Origin: Allacma fusca
Taxonomy: Eukaryota > Arthropoda > Collembola > Symphypleona > Sminthuridae
DNA: 64,000 nt
Assembly: GCA_947179485.1 (NCBI GenBank)
Contig: OX359246.1
Location: 22,134,001-22,198,000 of the forward strand
Reading direction: 5' to 3'
The position numbers and the translations under genes are program-made. Under the pieces are notes generated by a model. It made no database searches. It had not been told where the DNA came from and was given only the letters and a program-made list of their open reading frames with translations. This document shows positions 11,275-24,382 of this stretch, one piece after another (position 1 is the stretch's first letter; every line of letters begins with the position of its first letter).

Positions 11275-13600
11275 ACAGAATTTAAGGCTGGGATTTTAAC
11301 TCTGAGCTGTTCCTAATACAGAGCCATGGGCTTGAATTTTTCTTATACACTTCCAATCAATTCCTTAAGATACGTTCTATAACACAAGTTTTAAAAATCT
11401 GGATGCTTTCTTTTAAAAAATCCCGCTTTAGAAATTTTGTTCCAGGATTTTATCCCTCGGATTCTCACTTTAACGGCAAAAGTATCCTCCAAGGATTTAG
11501 TTTTGTAAAAACAAATTTATCTTTACAAATTTTGTCTCACAAATTTCTCGGATTTTGTTTTGTAATTTTGTCCCACAAAAATCTCGTATTTTGTTAAAAG
11601 TTTTGGGGAAATGTTTTTAGATTCTCTCCGCGTAAAACATAAATCTGTAACTTTTTCCTCAAATCTTGACTCAACAAATTTTTGACACTGGATTCGTCCT
11701 CTGAATTGTATCCTGAAAGATGAAAAATAGGACACTGCTGAGAATATCACCAGAAGAAAAGTCCTCTTTAAAAATCTCACTTGGAAACATATCCTTGAAA
11801 TTTTAACATTTCAAAAATTTTGTAAAATTCTTTCACTGATTGAAGAAAATGTTTTTGTTTTGGACCAGACCGAAATATAAGATTGCTGTTAGGATCCCTG
11901 AGAAAAAAGGGAACAAAAGTATATTTTTTTCTTCTCTGACTCTATGGGAATAAAATTGTGAGAGAGAGCAGCACAGACGTGAACTGGTCAGGTCTCAAAT
12001 GGAAACTGAGCAGTGGTTCCTGAGTCAAGTCTCGACTCTTCTCGTGTACTCACCCACAGTCGTTCGTTCACTCACTCAGTCTCCGCACACTCGCTGTATA
12101 GAGTGAGTCTGTCCCTGTTGGGCTCTATAGGTATAAGATAGGCTACATATAAAGTGCTTGGTAGTATAGGGTGAGTTTTGTTGGAGTGTGTTTTGCCTTT
12201 CCTTTAGAACTGTCAGGCAGGGAGCCTGTTTAGACTACATGTATATACTTTTGTAGCCACTAGGAATATGTACAGTGGTAGAGAGGCTGGAGGTGAAAAA
12301 AGTGCTCGGAGCACCTGTTTCAAGAATTCCAGCTCTCTGGCTCTGGCTCTATTCTTTTTCCTAGCCAATGCTTATTCTAGCGGCTCCTCGTCTTCTCCCC
12401 AGGACTCTCTCTCTCTCTCCCCAGCACTTTTCAAGGGACAGGCAGAAAATACACATCTCTAAAATTTTATACACAAATGTACATACGTGATGTCCAAAAG
12501 TATACACTAAAACCCTTAAATTTAAAATACGCTTAAAATTGCATCTCAGGACGGAGAATCCAAAAGATTTACCACAAATTTTATTCTGTCACATTTTATT
12601 TTTTCCCTAACAAAAACTGAAGTTAATACCAAGCCCTGGAGAAATTCCACGTAGCGAGAAAAAAACGTGTTTTTTTCCGAAAATTTAAATCCTGGGATAT
12701 CTATTTGAACCAATTTCAAGGATTTTAAGGGCAATCTGTCAAATTCCCACTAATAATGGTAAATATACGGCGGAAGCTTTACTTCAGAGCGATTTCCCTC
12801 GGACAATAGGCTCCTTTTCGAAGGGATCACCAGCAACACCTTTTTTTCTCATGTGTTTGGAAAAAATCCGTAATTTATCCAGAATTTTCCATAAAACGTA
12901 CATATGTAATTATATGTGCAAGGATACCCTAGAATCTCTAAGGCTTTGAATATCTCTAAAAGCTCGGAGCCCTCACAATGCTCAGAGGGCCAAACAATAG
13001 TTACAAAGTGTTTCTACGGGTTTTAAAATCTCATAGTTCCTCAATGTGCAGAGTATCAATGCATTTCCTCAAGAGTGACAAAATCACTTGGCTTTAAGAT
13101 CCAGAAAAAGGGAAGGAAATGAATGGGGGTGAAGAATTCCATTGAGGATTGACTCAGCAAAGCTGGGATATTTTCCTGAAGGAAAAGTCACCAAAATGGT
13201 CAAAAATAGCTCATTTACTATTGTGACTTGGGAAATTGAGGATTTTTTGAGTTTTTTTTATGCAGCAGAGAGGAATGAAGGGGAAAAAAGTGAAAAATAA
13301 AAAGGGAAATGACTCTGAATTGAACAATTATTAGGAAAAATACTAAAATTTTCCGGTGGCCAGACACATCCGGAATTTTTGGTGTTTGGTAAATTTTTTT
13401 TTTCCACAGGTTTTTATAGCATTTGTACCTTCAAAATATATTTTTTTAGATTCCCACTAAGAACAATTTTTTATGTGTGTGGTTTACAAAAGGGATCGTA
13501 ACATTTCAAAGGGGAATTTTTCTATTTATGTGTAGCTCTGATTTTTTGAATAAAGAGAGGTGTTTGTGGCGCTAATTTCAAATTTAAGGGAATAAAAAAA
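11269..13600. other. Gene-free stretch
   Basis: AT-rich; open frames here are short (60-85 codons) and show no domain. Pyrimidine-rich sequence at 12398-12422 explains the Ser/Leu-rich frame there. No exon, RNA gene or clear repeat was found. Confidence 0.5.
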
Positions 13601-13602
13601 AT

Positions 13603-13967
13603 TTGTTAAATGGAGGAAATGTCATTGGATTTTCTGGAGCTATTTTTTTTTGTAAAGAAGGGAGAGATGCGCTACGAGGAGGGATGACTGTAGATGAAGT
13701 TATAGAGGAAGAGTCAGATCCGACACTGCCTAATATGATGAGATTGGAGTTTGCGGAGCGCCCTCGAGGAATGCGTGACGGAGAGCGTTTTTGTCCGGGG
13801 ACAATAGATTTATCGTGACTCAGGCAAAATCTCTCACCACAACCATCACTGGGTCTCTTCTTCATCTTCCTCGTCTTCCTCTGCTCCTTAAACCCCATTG
13901 GTCTTCTGGGTCTTTCTTGCTCGTCAGGCACAACAACAACAACAATTCCAAAATTCAATCCCATCAA
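13603..13967. other. Coding-like, less AT-rich patch open on both strands
   Basis: This patch is visibly richer in G and C than its surroundings. On the plus strand it encodes 71 codons with an acidic run (MTVDEVIEEESDPTLPNMMR at residues 28-47). On the minus strand it encodes 127 codons that are basic and Ser/Arg/Pro-rich. GTGAG-type donor-like sites occur on the minus strand (complement near 13828 and 14012). I recognise no family. The complement of 13680-13697 also reads TACAGTCATCCCTCC, so part of it may belong to the dispersed terminus family. A short exon, a repeat fragment or chance are all possible. Confidence 0.2.
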
Positions 13968-14719
13968 TTTATATGTAACTTTTGGGGTCCAAGGAAGACG
14001 AGGATTTTCTCACCTGGGATTCTTACCATTGCAGGTATATATGATTGTATGTATGTACATACGTAGGTATTTTAGCCTTGTACGGCCAGAGTGAGTGTAA
14101 CATTGTGGGTTCAAGCAAATATTTTCGCTACCTTAAAGTCACAGCTCTCACAGTTTCCCTAATCCAATTTTGAGAGTACAAAGGCTTGAGCGCTTTGTAC
14201 AGTCAATCATGTTTGATGTTGATGCGATTCTCAAGAATCAATCTGAAATCAATCCATTTGGATCCGTAGTGCTTCCGAAGGCTTGTGTCAATTTTTTAGA
14301 AATAATTTTTAAGGAAATTCCAAGGGCTTGAGAGAAATTTTTTTGTAATACTGTAGAGCTCAGGCTGGGAAAATAAATAAAATTTTGGTAAATTTGCCCG
14401 TAATTTTTCTTAGGATTTTTTGGTTTTTTAAATTTTTACAGGGATAATTACTTGTTATTGGATATTTGGGGTCTTATTGGGTTTGCACAAAAAAAATTAG
14501 GTAGAAGAATTAGGAAGCCCAGGTATGTTGAGAGAGGAGTGAAGTTGGAGAGTAAAGTATTGACGGAATGACATTTATGGGAAACTGGTTATGGGTGATA
14601 TTTCCTATAAAATTTCAATCAGAGGTAGGTTTTTGAAAAGCGTTTTTCCCGAGTGGTCGTGCCTCGGCTAATGAAACCTGTGTGTTTGGAGATGTTTGGG
14701 AGTCCGGGTGTGTGTTTTG
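13968..14719. other. Gene-free stretch
   Basis: Contains GTATGTATGTACATACGTAG near 14047, one of the window's recurrent palindromic motifs. No gene was found. Confidence 0.45.
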
Positions 14720-14734
14720 TGAGTGTGTGTGTGT

Positions 14735-14769
<35 letters not shown>
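14720..14769. repeat. (TG)n microsatellite
   Basis: A long TG run with two GA interruptions. It accounts for the His/Thr-rich minus-strand frames at 14615-14846. Confidence 0.95.
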
Positions 14770-15129
14770 ATTGGAAAAGTCCAGAATTTGTTTGCTTTGT
14801 AGACACAATGGGATGTTGGGAGTCGTAGCTTACTCGTCTTGCTCAAGGAATGTCTAAATAGTCCATAAATACAAAATTGTCTGAATATTTACTCACGACT
14901 TGGCTCTTCTCAATGATACACAAAAACTAAGGAACAATAGCTCCACGAACATTTATGAATTTCAATTCTACCTTCCTATTATTCAATGTAGGATCAGAAT
15001 CTTGGGAGCCCGAGATTACAATGCTATTTAAATTCCGTGTATAAATTCAGTTCTGGGAATGTCCATTTGTGTCTGTGGTGCATATTTAAAATTGTGTGGG
15101 TTCTATTTGTGCAGCATGGTGGACACCGT

Positions 15130-15960
15130 TTGAGTGTAACGTGGTGCTTATGCTGGAACTTTAATATTGAGGAGATTTTATAGCTTTAAAATGTTGTGCA
15201 GCTTATATTTTTAAACTGATGCGTGCATTACACCTTTGATACATCTTTAATATAGTGCACACCCAATATGTTTAAAATTGTGCATACCTTGTATCTTTGA
15301 GATGGCGATCTGGTACACAACCTGCATGTTTAAAATTGTGCACACTTTGTATCTTTAAGATGGTGCTCTGGTGCACACCTTATATCTCTGACATGGTGCT
15401 GTGGTGCACAATTTTTATCTCTGACATGGTGCTCTGGTGCACAATTTTTATCTCTGACATGGTGCTCTGGTGCACACCTTATATCTCTGACGTGGTGCTC
15501 TGGTGCACACCTTATATCTCTGACGTGGTGCTCTGGTGCACACCTTATATCTCTGACGTGGTGCTCTGGTGCACACCTTTTATGTTTAAAATTGTACGCA
15601 CCTTGTATCTTTAATATGATGATGTGGTGCACAACCTGGACGTTTAAAATTGTACATACCTTTTATTTTTAATATTGTGCTCTGGTGCGCACCTTATATC
15701 CCTAACATGGTGATCTGGTGCACAACTTTTATGTTTAAAATTGTGCACACCCTATATCTTTACCATGGTGCACACCCAATTTGTTTAAATCCATGCACAC
15801 TTAATATCTTCAATATGTTGCCGACATTGTATTTTGAACATAGTACACTCACTATGTTTAAAATTGTGCACACCTTAACACTCTTTAACATATTGCACAC
15901 TTCCTATGTTTAACCTGGCAAACGCTCCATATGTTTAAAATTGTGCACACTTTACATCTT
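15130..15960. repeat. Minisatellite, 33-bp core unit with GTGCAC palindrome
   Basis: In the core (15355-15575) the unit is GACATGGTGCTCTGGTGCAC plus CTTATATCTCT, in about seven good copies. The flanks carry shorter, more diverged units of the form TTTAAAATTGTGCACACC. Every good unit holds a GTGCAC palindrome. The 33-bp period keeps both strands open for about 100 codons. These frames are repeat artefacts. Confidence 0.93.
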
Positions 15961-16099
15961 TATCATTCGGTCCGCCTGATATGTTAAACAGCGTCCACAC
16001 CATATAAGTGTAACATAGTGCATTCCCTGTATATTTTGCATTGTGCACCCCCCATATCTTTATCAACCTACTTACCTCAAATGTGTAACACTGTTCAAA

Positions 16100-16151
16100 A
16101 CAAAAATTCTGTCCCTTCCAAGGGATGCACCTCCAACAGAGCTGCACTGTA
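16100..16151 (-). repeat. TA-CAGT family terminus after the 15-kb array
   Basis: From 16151 inward the complement reads TACAGTGCAGCTCTGTTGGA, then GGTGCATCCCTTGGAAGGG. The start and the CCCTT block fit the family; the central TATAAC block is changed. It faces back toward the 33-bp array. A weak left partner (TTCAGTTCTGGGAATG) sits near 15046. Confidence 0.4.
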
Positions 16152-18082
16152 CAAGCATGAAAGCCCAGCCAGAGTTGAGTTCTCATAAATTCTGACATAT
16201 TGCATTACGTTGCACTATTACAAAAACATACTCCTCCAATAATATGCTCCTCACATGACTCCCTTTCTTCCTCTGTTTTCTTGTCACACTCAAAAATCAA
16301 CTCATCTCCAGACCTATTTCAGTCCTCAAGTGTGTTTTGTAACATTTTTTCCAGCTCCTCCATTCTCTATGTATCAGTCCCCTTAAATTTTTTCCTCAAC
16401 TGGAATATACATATGTCCAGAAATCATGTATCATATAAGAAACCCCAAGTTTTATTTTGGGAATAAAAGTCCACCAATTTATATTCCATGTAAGAGTGTC
16501 CCTACACAATACCAACATTTAACATAATATCCCATGCATTACATTCCAAATTTTTTTCCCCACACGTAATATGTATATTTACATAATGCAAAAGGACATG
16601 TAGATATAAATAAGACTAAAAATATTATTTGTATTTCACGCCTTTTCCCCACCAGTAAAAAAAAAAAAAAAAAAAAAATCTGTGAGTGCATATAATCTTA
16701 TGTCCTCGTCACGACCAAGTCATCTCCATGTGTGAGTTTAAAAAGAGGACTTTTGAAACTACAATGCTCTCCAAGAAATCCTGCTTTTTGTGTGTACGAG
16801 TTTTGTCCGCATTATTCCCCTGATTCTTCAACACTAGTCGTGCATGCATTCATTCACAGGATTTATGACAGTGGGATTTCTCACTCTGGGACTGTGTCTT
16901 GTTCCACAAATATTTGACAATTGTTCCTCAACATTTGACAGTCCACAGTCAGGCCCCTACAGTGTACTCTTATTGTAACAGCCATGTGTCTGTAGACATT
17001 TTTTGATTAATTATCATTAGGGCAATATCACTTCAAAATATAGGTCAATTCCGAATCAAAGCCTCACAGGAAAAATCCCAGCCAATGTAATATGTATACA
17101 CAGTACATAAATATCCCTACAATAGCAATTATGACTATGATTATTCCTTCTATTAACAGATTAAATGTCGGGAGTTATTGTGAGCCAGCACGGAAGGTAC
17201 AAATTACTAAATTAAATTTTTCAAAAAACAGGTTACGCGTGATAGTCCTGCGTTAATCCTTTTGGATGATTCAAGCCTTATCAGGAGCCAATGGGCTCTC
17301 ACCATACAAGTCCTTTACATATATTGCCCTCTTATACGGAATGTACAGCAGAAATTTTATAGCACAGACCCCCTTGGGAAGGATATTGTCCAGGGATAAG
17401 ATAATTGTCTCACCTTGCCCCAATTGCCATAAAATTACCTTCTATCCTTGGGGAAAAGTTACCCTTGAACCAATGCATTTCTCTGGACTTTAGAGAGCCC
17501 CTTTTATAACAAGAGCCCACTCTATGAGAAAGCATAGGCTAATTTCCTGTGCTCCTCTGAACAAGATAATACTCCCAGATAGGATTTTCATGACGTATTA
17601 TAAAAATAATAACATCCATTGAAGGAAATAAAAATGCTAATTGTAGAGTAGAACAATTTATCCTCTACTCTTCCCTATGAGTTTGAATTACTCTCCCAGT
17701 GGAGTAAGTACAGTCAGGTTTTAATAATATTTCCATACATTTGTAATTGTGAAAGGAGGTATTTGAAGTACATTATATCAAGAGAACATTGTCTTACAAG
17801 AGATAGGGCACTATAGTGGGAGCTACTACCCTCAGTCAGTCATAAACCTTTTGGAGCAAAACGTGTATAGGGCATGAAAAAGCGTTGAGGGTAAAAATGT
17901 ATGCACTGGGATTGGAGGACGTATATTCATATGCATATGCATATGTGTAGAAATATTACGTAAAAAATAATATTTTCTTGTTGAGTTTAAATCCAGTTTT
18001 TTCCTTCGGACTCACTCAGGGCTCCACATCAAAGTGGATTATTCAAGATTTTGAAAACATTGTTATGTCTACTCATCCCCTG
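16152..18082. other. Gene-free stretch
   Basis: Contains a poly-A run (16657-16678) and two terminus-like fragments (near 16946 and TACAGTCAGGTTTTAATAAT at 17709). CATATGCATATGCATATG occurs near 17930. No gene is supported; the frames at 16200-17493 show no domain. Confidence 0.45.
16657..16678. repeat. Poly-A run
   Basis: Twenty-two A in a row, not preceded by anything I can recognise as a SINE or LINE 3' end. Confidence 0.9.
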
Positions 18083-18104
18083 CTCTCTCTCTCTCTCTCT
18101 CTCT
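18083..18104. repeat. (CT)n microsatellite
   Basis: A run of CT dinucleotides inside a short meaningless frame. Confidence 0.9.
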
Positions 18105-18671
18105 ATCTCTGCTCCTGTAATAATTACAATCATTACTAGGCACTCATCATCCAATGAACGCCTCACACTTCCCTCTGTAACTTTCTCGATGAGGTTTTAC
18201 ATCGGTCTTAATTTTTTCCTAAAGGGCCTCAGCCTTATAATATGTAGGATTAGAGAGAATCTTATAATTTATAAGGAAAGGAAAATGCACACGCACAATA
18301 ACACAAAAAAAAAACAAATGAACACGCAGCCTTCAATGAATTTCTAAGATCAATGTTTTTTGTTCAAATCAAATGAATTTGTGTATGAATTAAAAGCTCC
18401 ATTAATTACCAAAACATTTTTTCTCTGAGCTATAGTAAAGCAATTGTGTTAGAATTATTAAAGTTTTTTCTCAGGGATTTAAAACGTGGAAAAATGTTTA
18501 GAAAGGAGTAATTTGCGTTTGATTTCCGGGGACATTTTTATGTAAATTTTTAATAGATTCTCAATAAATGAAATCCATTTGATCAATGCCTCATTCAATA
18601 CAGTAGTAACAGCAATAATTATTACGTGAGTCTTTCCTCAGGGGAAATTTCTCTAGAAGAGTTTTTGCTCT
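18105..18671. other. Gene-free stretch
   Basis: AT-rich, no repeat or gene recognised. Confidence 0.45.
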
Positions 18672-18875
18672 TTGAGGGATACAATAATTTTTTATAAGGT
18701 CGGAATCTCCTTTGGTAGTTCCAATTTCCTATGCAATAATGGAAATTGTGAAGAATTAATTTACTGGAATATACATGGACTCAGCAGCAATGCTACGATG
18801 AAAATAAGAATTATTAAACAGCATGACCCGGACATATTTGATTCTCAGAAACTTGGACAAAAGATAACATTATAA
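18672..18875 (+). pseudogene. Fragment like the N-terminus of a non-LTR retrotransposon endonuclease
   Basis: Residues 30-60 (nt 18759-18851) read IYWNIHGLSSNATM and later IRIIKQHDPDIFDSQK. This fits the opening of APE-type endonuclease domains of LINE elements: a W-N-I-x-G-L motif, then about 15-20 residues later a hydrophobic stretch, H, P-D-I and a Q. Usually a glutamate follows that glutamine (QE); here it is lysine, so the catalytic residue appears lost. A stop follows eleven codons later and no reverse transcriptase sequence is visible downstream. I read it as a small dead relic; chance similarity cannot be excluded. Confidence 0.35.
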
Positions 18876-20460
18876 CCGAAAATCTCCGAAAAACTCTTTG
18901 AATAAACTTGCAATTGGCAGAAGCTAAAAGACAGAAACGCAGAGATAAATTATGAAGCTCCTGAACCTTTAAATTTGTGTTACAAAAAAAAATGTTCCAG
19001 CGAATACAAGAATTGTCCATAAAAATAAGTTCCTTAAAATTTGGCTATTGAGACCCTGCTCTTGGATTTGCCTCGTAATTAGAATCACATTGATGGGAGA
19101 TACTTGGCGGGAAATTTAAATTCTTCGGACTTTGTAGTCCCTGGGAATTTGTTATAATGAGTCTGCGTATTTAGGGAAACGCTTGGGACAAAAAGGGGCC
19201 AAAGAGGGAGGAGGAGGACCTTAAGCCCAGAAAGTAGGGTTAATGTTAAAACACATGTACTTCAGCAGGGAATTTGTGTAGTACGAGTTTACAATGGTCA
19301 TCCCGCACACACACTAACATCGTCCAGAAGGAACTGAACTCATATCTTCCGACTCCTTCTAATTCCTATAGTAAAGCATTGGGATAATTACATATGTACC
19401 TTAGAAAAATACACCCTCCCTCAAAACAACGCTCCACTGTATGTACAATTATGAAAATTCTTACGACACAGTCCAAATTTAAAGGCAGGATTTAAAGAAA
19501 CTAAGATATCCTGGGCTTACTCATATGCATAAGATTTCTGGGACGAGGAGCAAACGCCAAGAATGAAGGAGCCAAAAAGAACAAACGAAATCGAGTTTTT
19601 GTTCGCGGGAGCTCTCTCTCTAAATTTTTTTTTCCTCTCTCTCTCTCTCCCTCTCACTCTCTCTCTCACTCACATTTACAGAGAACCTTAAACTCATCTC
19701 TCCGGCTGTCCAAGTAGAACCTGACGGTAATAGTTACGATGTGACTGGAGATACGGAGCAGGGAAAAAATTAAGGCTCCTCCGTGCATATAGGACAGCCT
19801 CCTTAAACTCCCATTTATACAGTAGAAGATTTTTATATTAAAAATCCAAAATACATGAAGGATCTCTCACACATGAGTTTACGTATACTTACATGTACGT
19901 ACATATAGGTAAACTACAACTCCCTCCTTCCTACACAGGTAGTAGAACGGAGCGGAGCCTTAATCTGTCTAAGATGGAAATTTAATTTTGGGTGTGCTAC
20001 CAGAATAATTTCCTTTCCTTGAAATCCGCTCCTGGGCATTAGCCCTATGTATATATACATAGGAGGTAATTACATACGTTACAATATGTACATACATACT
20101 TATGTCATTACATAAGGACCCCAGCATCCTGTCCATAGGAGCCCAGCCCTGTATGCGATTACACAATTCCGTTATTTTCGGTATAGTTTTGCTGGAGCAA
20201 GATTTACCATAATAATTCCCTCCAAATAGTTACCTATAAGATAATATGTACATATATAAATTACATGACAATTCCCACAAGGTATGAATACATACCTGGG
20301 TAATGTTACAGAGCCCAGTCCTTTACTGAACCATAGACTCACTAGAAGTCTTAAGCTCATTAAAATCCTTGGGCTCGGAGTTAATTCCTTGCTAATGGTA
20401 ATCGTAATGGTGAAGGTGATGTAATAATTCTTTACAGTTAAATTTCACTCTCTCTGTATT
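18876..20460. other. Gene-free stretch
   Basis: AT-rich with CT-rich tracts at 19636-19670 and recurrent ATGTACGTACATATAGG-like motifs at 19890-19910 and 20080-20100. No gene was found. Confidence 0.45.
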
Positions 20461-20489
20461 ACACACACACTCTCTCTCTCTCTCTCTCT
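20461..20489. repeat. (AC)n-(TC)n compound microsatellite
   Basis: Ten bases of AC repeat followed directly by about nine TC dinucleotides. Confidence 0.9.
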
Positions 20490-23400
20490 ACCCATAATAA
20501 ATATATAGACAGTCCCAACATTAACATACATGGGCTCATCAAATAGAGCCAGAGTCACGTCAATTTAAAACTTTGGCCGTAACGGATGCGTCCGTCCTTA
20601 TCTGCATAATTGTACTAATTTTCGAGGACGGCCAGGATAATTAGAAATTCAGGGGTTCCCGGGGTTATTACATTGTCCCAGCTCCTTTGAGTAAATCAAA
20701 ATTAGGTTAGCATCCCCATCCGACGTTCACACTGTAATATAATTACTATCGTTCTATTTTGTATAAACTCAAGTGTAAACGTTCCTTATAGGATTTTAAT
20801 CATTTGGGGCACTCTGAGAATTTTCTTCAGGAATAAACAAATGTAATTAAATAATTCTTATGTCATATCCCAAGGTTTTATAAGTTCCTATATTAACGCA
20901 TTGAATCCCTGAGCTCTCTGTAGGGGCAGTGTGAGACACTATTGATAAATAAATAGTATAGAAAAAATTAGGCAAATAAATTAAATGACATAATTATTGA
21001 GGGGAAAAATTACTGTACGGGAAAAAAAGTATTGTTATTAATTCAAGCTTGAAAACCTCTAACAGGGAACAATTATTACATTTGCAGGGCAAAGACCATA
21101 AGTTAACATTTCAATTGAGACTTGACAGTTCCCCGTCACTGAGTTTGTTTCTAGTAAGTTTTGTTGTGGAGGGAGTTTTGTATATGCAGGGTTATATATA
21201 TGAGAGACTTATATGTAAGAAAATACAGTCCTATTATAACATCCCAATTGAGCAGGAAAACAACAACAGTTGAGGAAAGTTTCAAGTCACGAGTTTTCAC
21301 GTTGACCTGTACATTACTGGTGGAAGCAGAGAGAGAGAGAGGGAAAAAAAATAAGAAAAAAAGTTGATGAAAATGTGTTACTACTCTTGAACCATTACAA
21401 GTCCCATTTGTCCCTTCGTGTATACATAGGGACATTGTATATATGTACCTTTTGTATATATAAAAAAAATTCTATAAATTAAGCTATATGGGAATCCTTG
21501 TACAAACAATGGAGAAAAAAATCTGTGAAACTATACGGATAGGAGATTCTGCAAAAAGAAACAAGGATCTTCAATTATCCCAAGTATTTACTTAAGTTGT
21601 GGGCAAGGAGCCAAAAGGTTGAGAGGAGTCCCAATATCCCAGCAAATAGTACAGTCCAAATGGGAGGGCTCGGAATCAGAGGGAAAGAGGAGAAATCAAA
21701 TTGAAATTGCTATAAAGAGTGAGCATTAATCTCAGCGTTAGTAAATGCTATTATAGTGTCCTCTCAGCCCATAACTTGACTTTTAACACAAACAATTTTA
21801 ATTCCCTTGCAAAAACTCTAACATTGTCCCCATAAAATACTATTTTTCTCACAATGCCCCAATGCAGCCGTAGGATTTTATAATTCCTTTTATTTCCCAA
21901 GAAATTTTTTCCATAAATACTTGCAAGGTTTGTAAATTTGTCCGGAACTTCTGGAAATACTTTTTAAAATTTTCAAAATAAGTGTACCAAATTTTTGTGG
22001 GTTGAGAAAAATTGTAGAAACTTTTGATGTGAGAAAAATTGAAATTTTTGATTTAATTACCATGAGTTTAATTATTTAACTGTATGTACTCATGTGCTAG
22101 CTTATGGGCCAGGAATGAATTTTGCAGGGTTTGTGTTTATTTGCATATATGTACAGAATCTTCTATACAGTGTTTATATGAGAATTTTACCACGCTAGGG
22201 AAATAATGTTTGCTGAGGAAATAAATTGTGCGATTCTTGACAGACTCTTCTCCTCCTCATCCTTCAGGTCGTCCTCCTCTCTTGTTGTCTCTCTCTCTCT
22301 TTTTCTACAACCACAGTAGAGATCCAAGGCTCTCTTGAGAAACTAGAAAAAGCCTGAGCATCAATATCTATTGAATAAATCGATACAAATCGTGACAGAA
22401 ATTGTTAACCAGTCGGTTTGGGAGAATGAATGGAACTCATCGTCCCAACGAGAGAGAAGACATCCTTTGGCAACACAATTACTCTCGAAGTATGGAGAGC
22501 CCTCCAAATGCAATAATCATAATAATAAAACAATTGCATTTTTCCCCACAGAATATCTCTAGAGTCTTTTCCAAATGTAAATTCCAAAGTATTTCCCTTC
22601 CTCTTTAAAGATTCAATTTTTTCCTACCCTTTTAGTGCAGAGACACCAGGGCTCTTCTTCTCCACAGAAGATCAGAAGAGAAGACAAAAAAAAAATCCTC
22701 AATTATTATAACAAGGAGTCAAGAACCGCCGGCGTGGTTTTATCTCTGGATTTTTCTTTGAATTCCCACAATAAAAATTATCATTTGGATACACACACAA
22801 ACAGTGGTACAGTCCCCTTTGCTTTCTGTACAAGGACACTTTTAATTTTTCACAAGGTTCCCCTTACGATTTAAACCCCCCTCTCCTCCCTTCCCGCAAA
22901 AATTACAGATCAATCCCCTCTTAAAAAGTCCTTGCTTTTTATACATACAAAAACTTCAGGAAATATTAAAACTCACTCCAGTTGATACTGTGCAATTTTA
23001 ACAAAGGGGTTTTTCTAGGGATGACATAATTTTGACATGGGTAATAAAACCAGTAGTTTTTTAAACAATTTTTTTAAAAAAGCAAGAATTAACAGGGGAC
23101 ATTCTGAGGGAACAATTTTGGTATTTACTGTAGGACAGGAATTTCAGGATATGAGACAAGAAATTTCTACACTCCTGCGGACTTTGACAGTAAAATCCTG
23201 GGATGTATTGCGAGATTGAAAAGAATCAATATGAGATAACAACAGGGTCGTAAATTATGAAAACAAAAGAGGATTCTCATTTAAATTTTGTAATGGCACC
23301 GGGCCTGTCCTATACGTTGGGCTCAAAACTGTGGAGGACGTGGATGCTTATGAGTGTAATTACATATGGAAAAATTTACATATTTTTTTTGTATGTATGT

Positions 23401-23790
23401 ATCTACATATGTATAATTATTGGTTGTATGTGTGCATGTGGAGGGTTGAGGTAATTAAGGAATTCAATGTAGGAAATTAAATTTGAAGGAGTATGGAATT
23501 GAGGTAGTGTTTCGTAATGTATTGGGAAGTTGTGGGGTTGTTTTCGTAGGTAGTAAAATATTTTGTAAATATTCTAGGGGTATTTATATAGGGATTTTTA
23601 GGGAGTGTGTAAGATATAGTGTGGAGGTTATAGATAGACTGGACTTGAGAAAAAGAGGGGAAGGAGAAAACCAATACCGAAAAGTAATTTCTGTTTATTC
23701 CATCAACTTTAACTACATGACTCGGCCCATTCCGCAAGTAATAATTCCTGATAAAAAACATTGAAACTTATACGGAAACGTAATCTTTAA
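20490..23790. other. Gene-free stretch with scattered terminus fragments
   Basis: No gene is supported. TACAGTCCAAATGGGAGGGC (near 21650) and TACAGTCCCCTTTGCTTTCT (near 22806) resemble the dispersed terminus. TTTTTCTCACAATGCCCCAA (21844-21863) is the family's subterminal phrase. A 93-codon and a 94-codon frame overlap on opposite strands at 23477-23764 without recognisable content. Confidence 0.45.
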
Positions 23791-23796
23791 AGGGAG

Positions 23797-23833
23797 GGAG
23801 AGAGAGAGAGAGAAGAGCTACGTGGGTTGAGTG

Positions 23834-23874
<41 letters not shown>

Positions 23875-23907
23875 GTGTAGTGTGTGTGTGTTTGTGTGTG
23901 TGTTTGT
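23797..23907. repeat. (GA)n and (TG)n microsatellites
   Basis: A GA run (23798-23813) is followed by a TG run (23837-23872) and a less pure TG tract to about 23907. Together they produce the Thr/His-rich minus-strand frame. Confidence 0.93.
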
Positions 23908-24382
23908 GCTAGATAGGAAACAGTAAGGATTTTTGGGTTGGTACATACACAAACTAAACCATTCTGCGAGGTAGTAGTGTGTAAGGGAATGAAAACAAAA
24001 AATTAATCGGAGATTCAATACAGGTTTCCCACAGCAGTCAGTCGGACATGGAAAGGTCAATTATTTCCAATGAGACAGTAGTAGGCAGGAACCAAATTAT
24101 TATTCCGTCACTGATGCTCGTACACACTTGGGTTTGTATAGGGGTGTAGGGTAGTCCTATGTAGTCCTAGGGATATGTATATTGACTGCCAAAACCCCAG
24201 TCATAACCACAGAGAGAGAGAGAGAGAATCATCAGTACATCGTCCTCTTGGAGTATTGTCAGACCCTTGGATCTCAGCCTTTTTTTTCTGATCATTTTCC
24301 CCCAACTCATCTTCAAACCCAAACATAAACAAAAGGAGATGATTCGAGGAGGAAACCCAAATTCTTATTTTCCCTCAGGGGA

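Noticed and set aside
14615-14846. His/Thr-rich minus-strand frames
   Set aside because: They are translations of the (TG)n microsatellite.
15297-15632. 100-105 codon frames with CTPYISDMVLW-like or CAPEHHVRD-like peptides
   Set aside because: Product of the 33-bp array on both strands.
16657-16678. Poly-A run as the 3' tail of a retroposon
   Set aside because: No target-site duplication or recognisable body precedes it; simple A runs are common in this AT-rich DNA.
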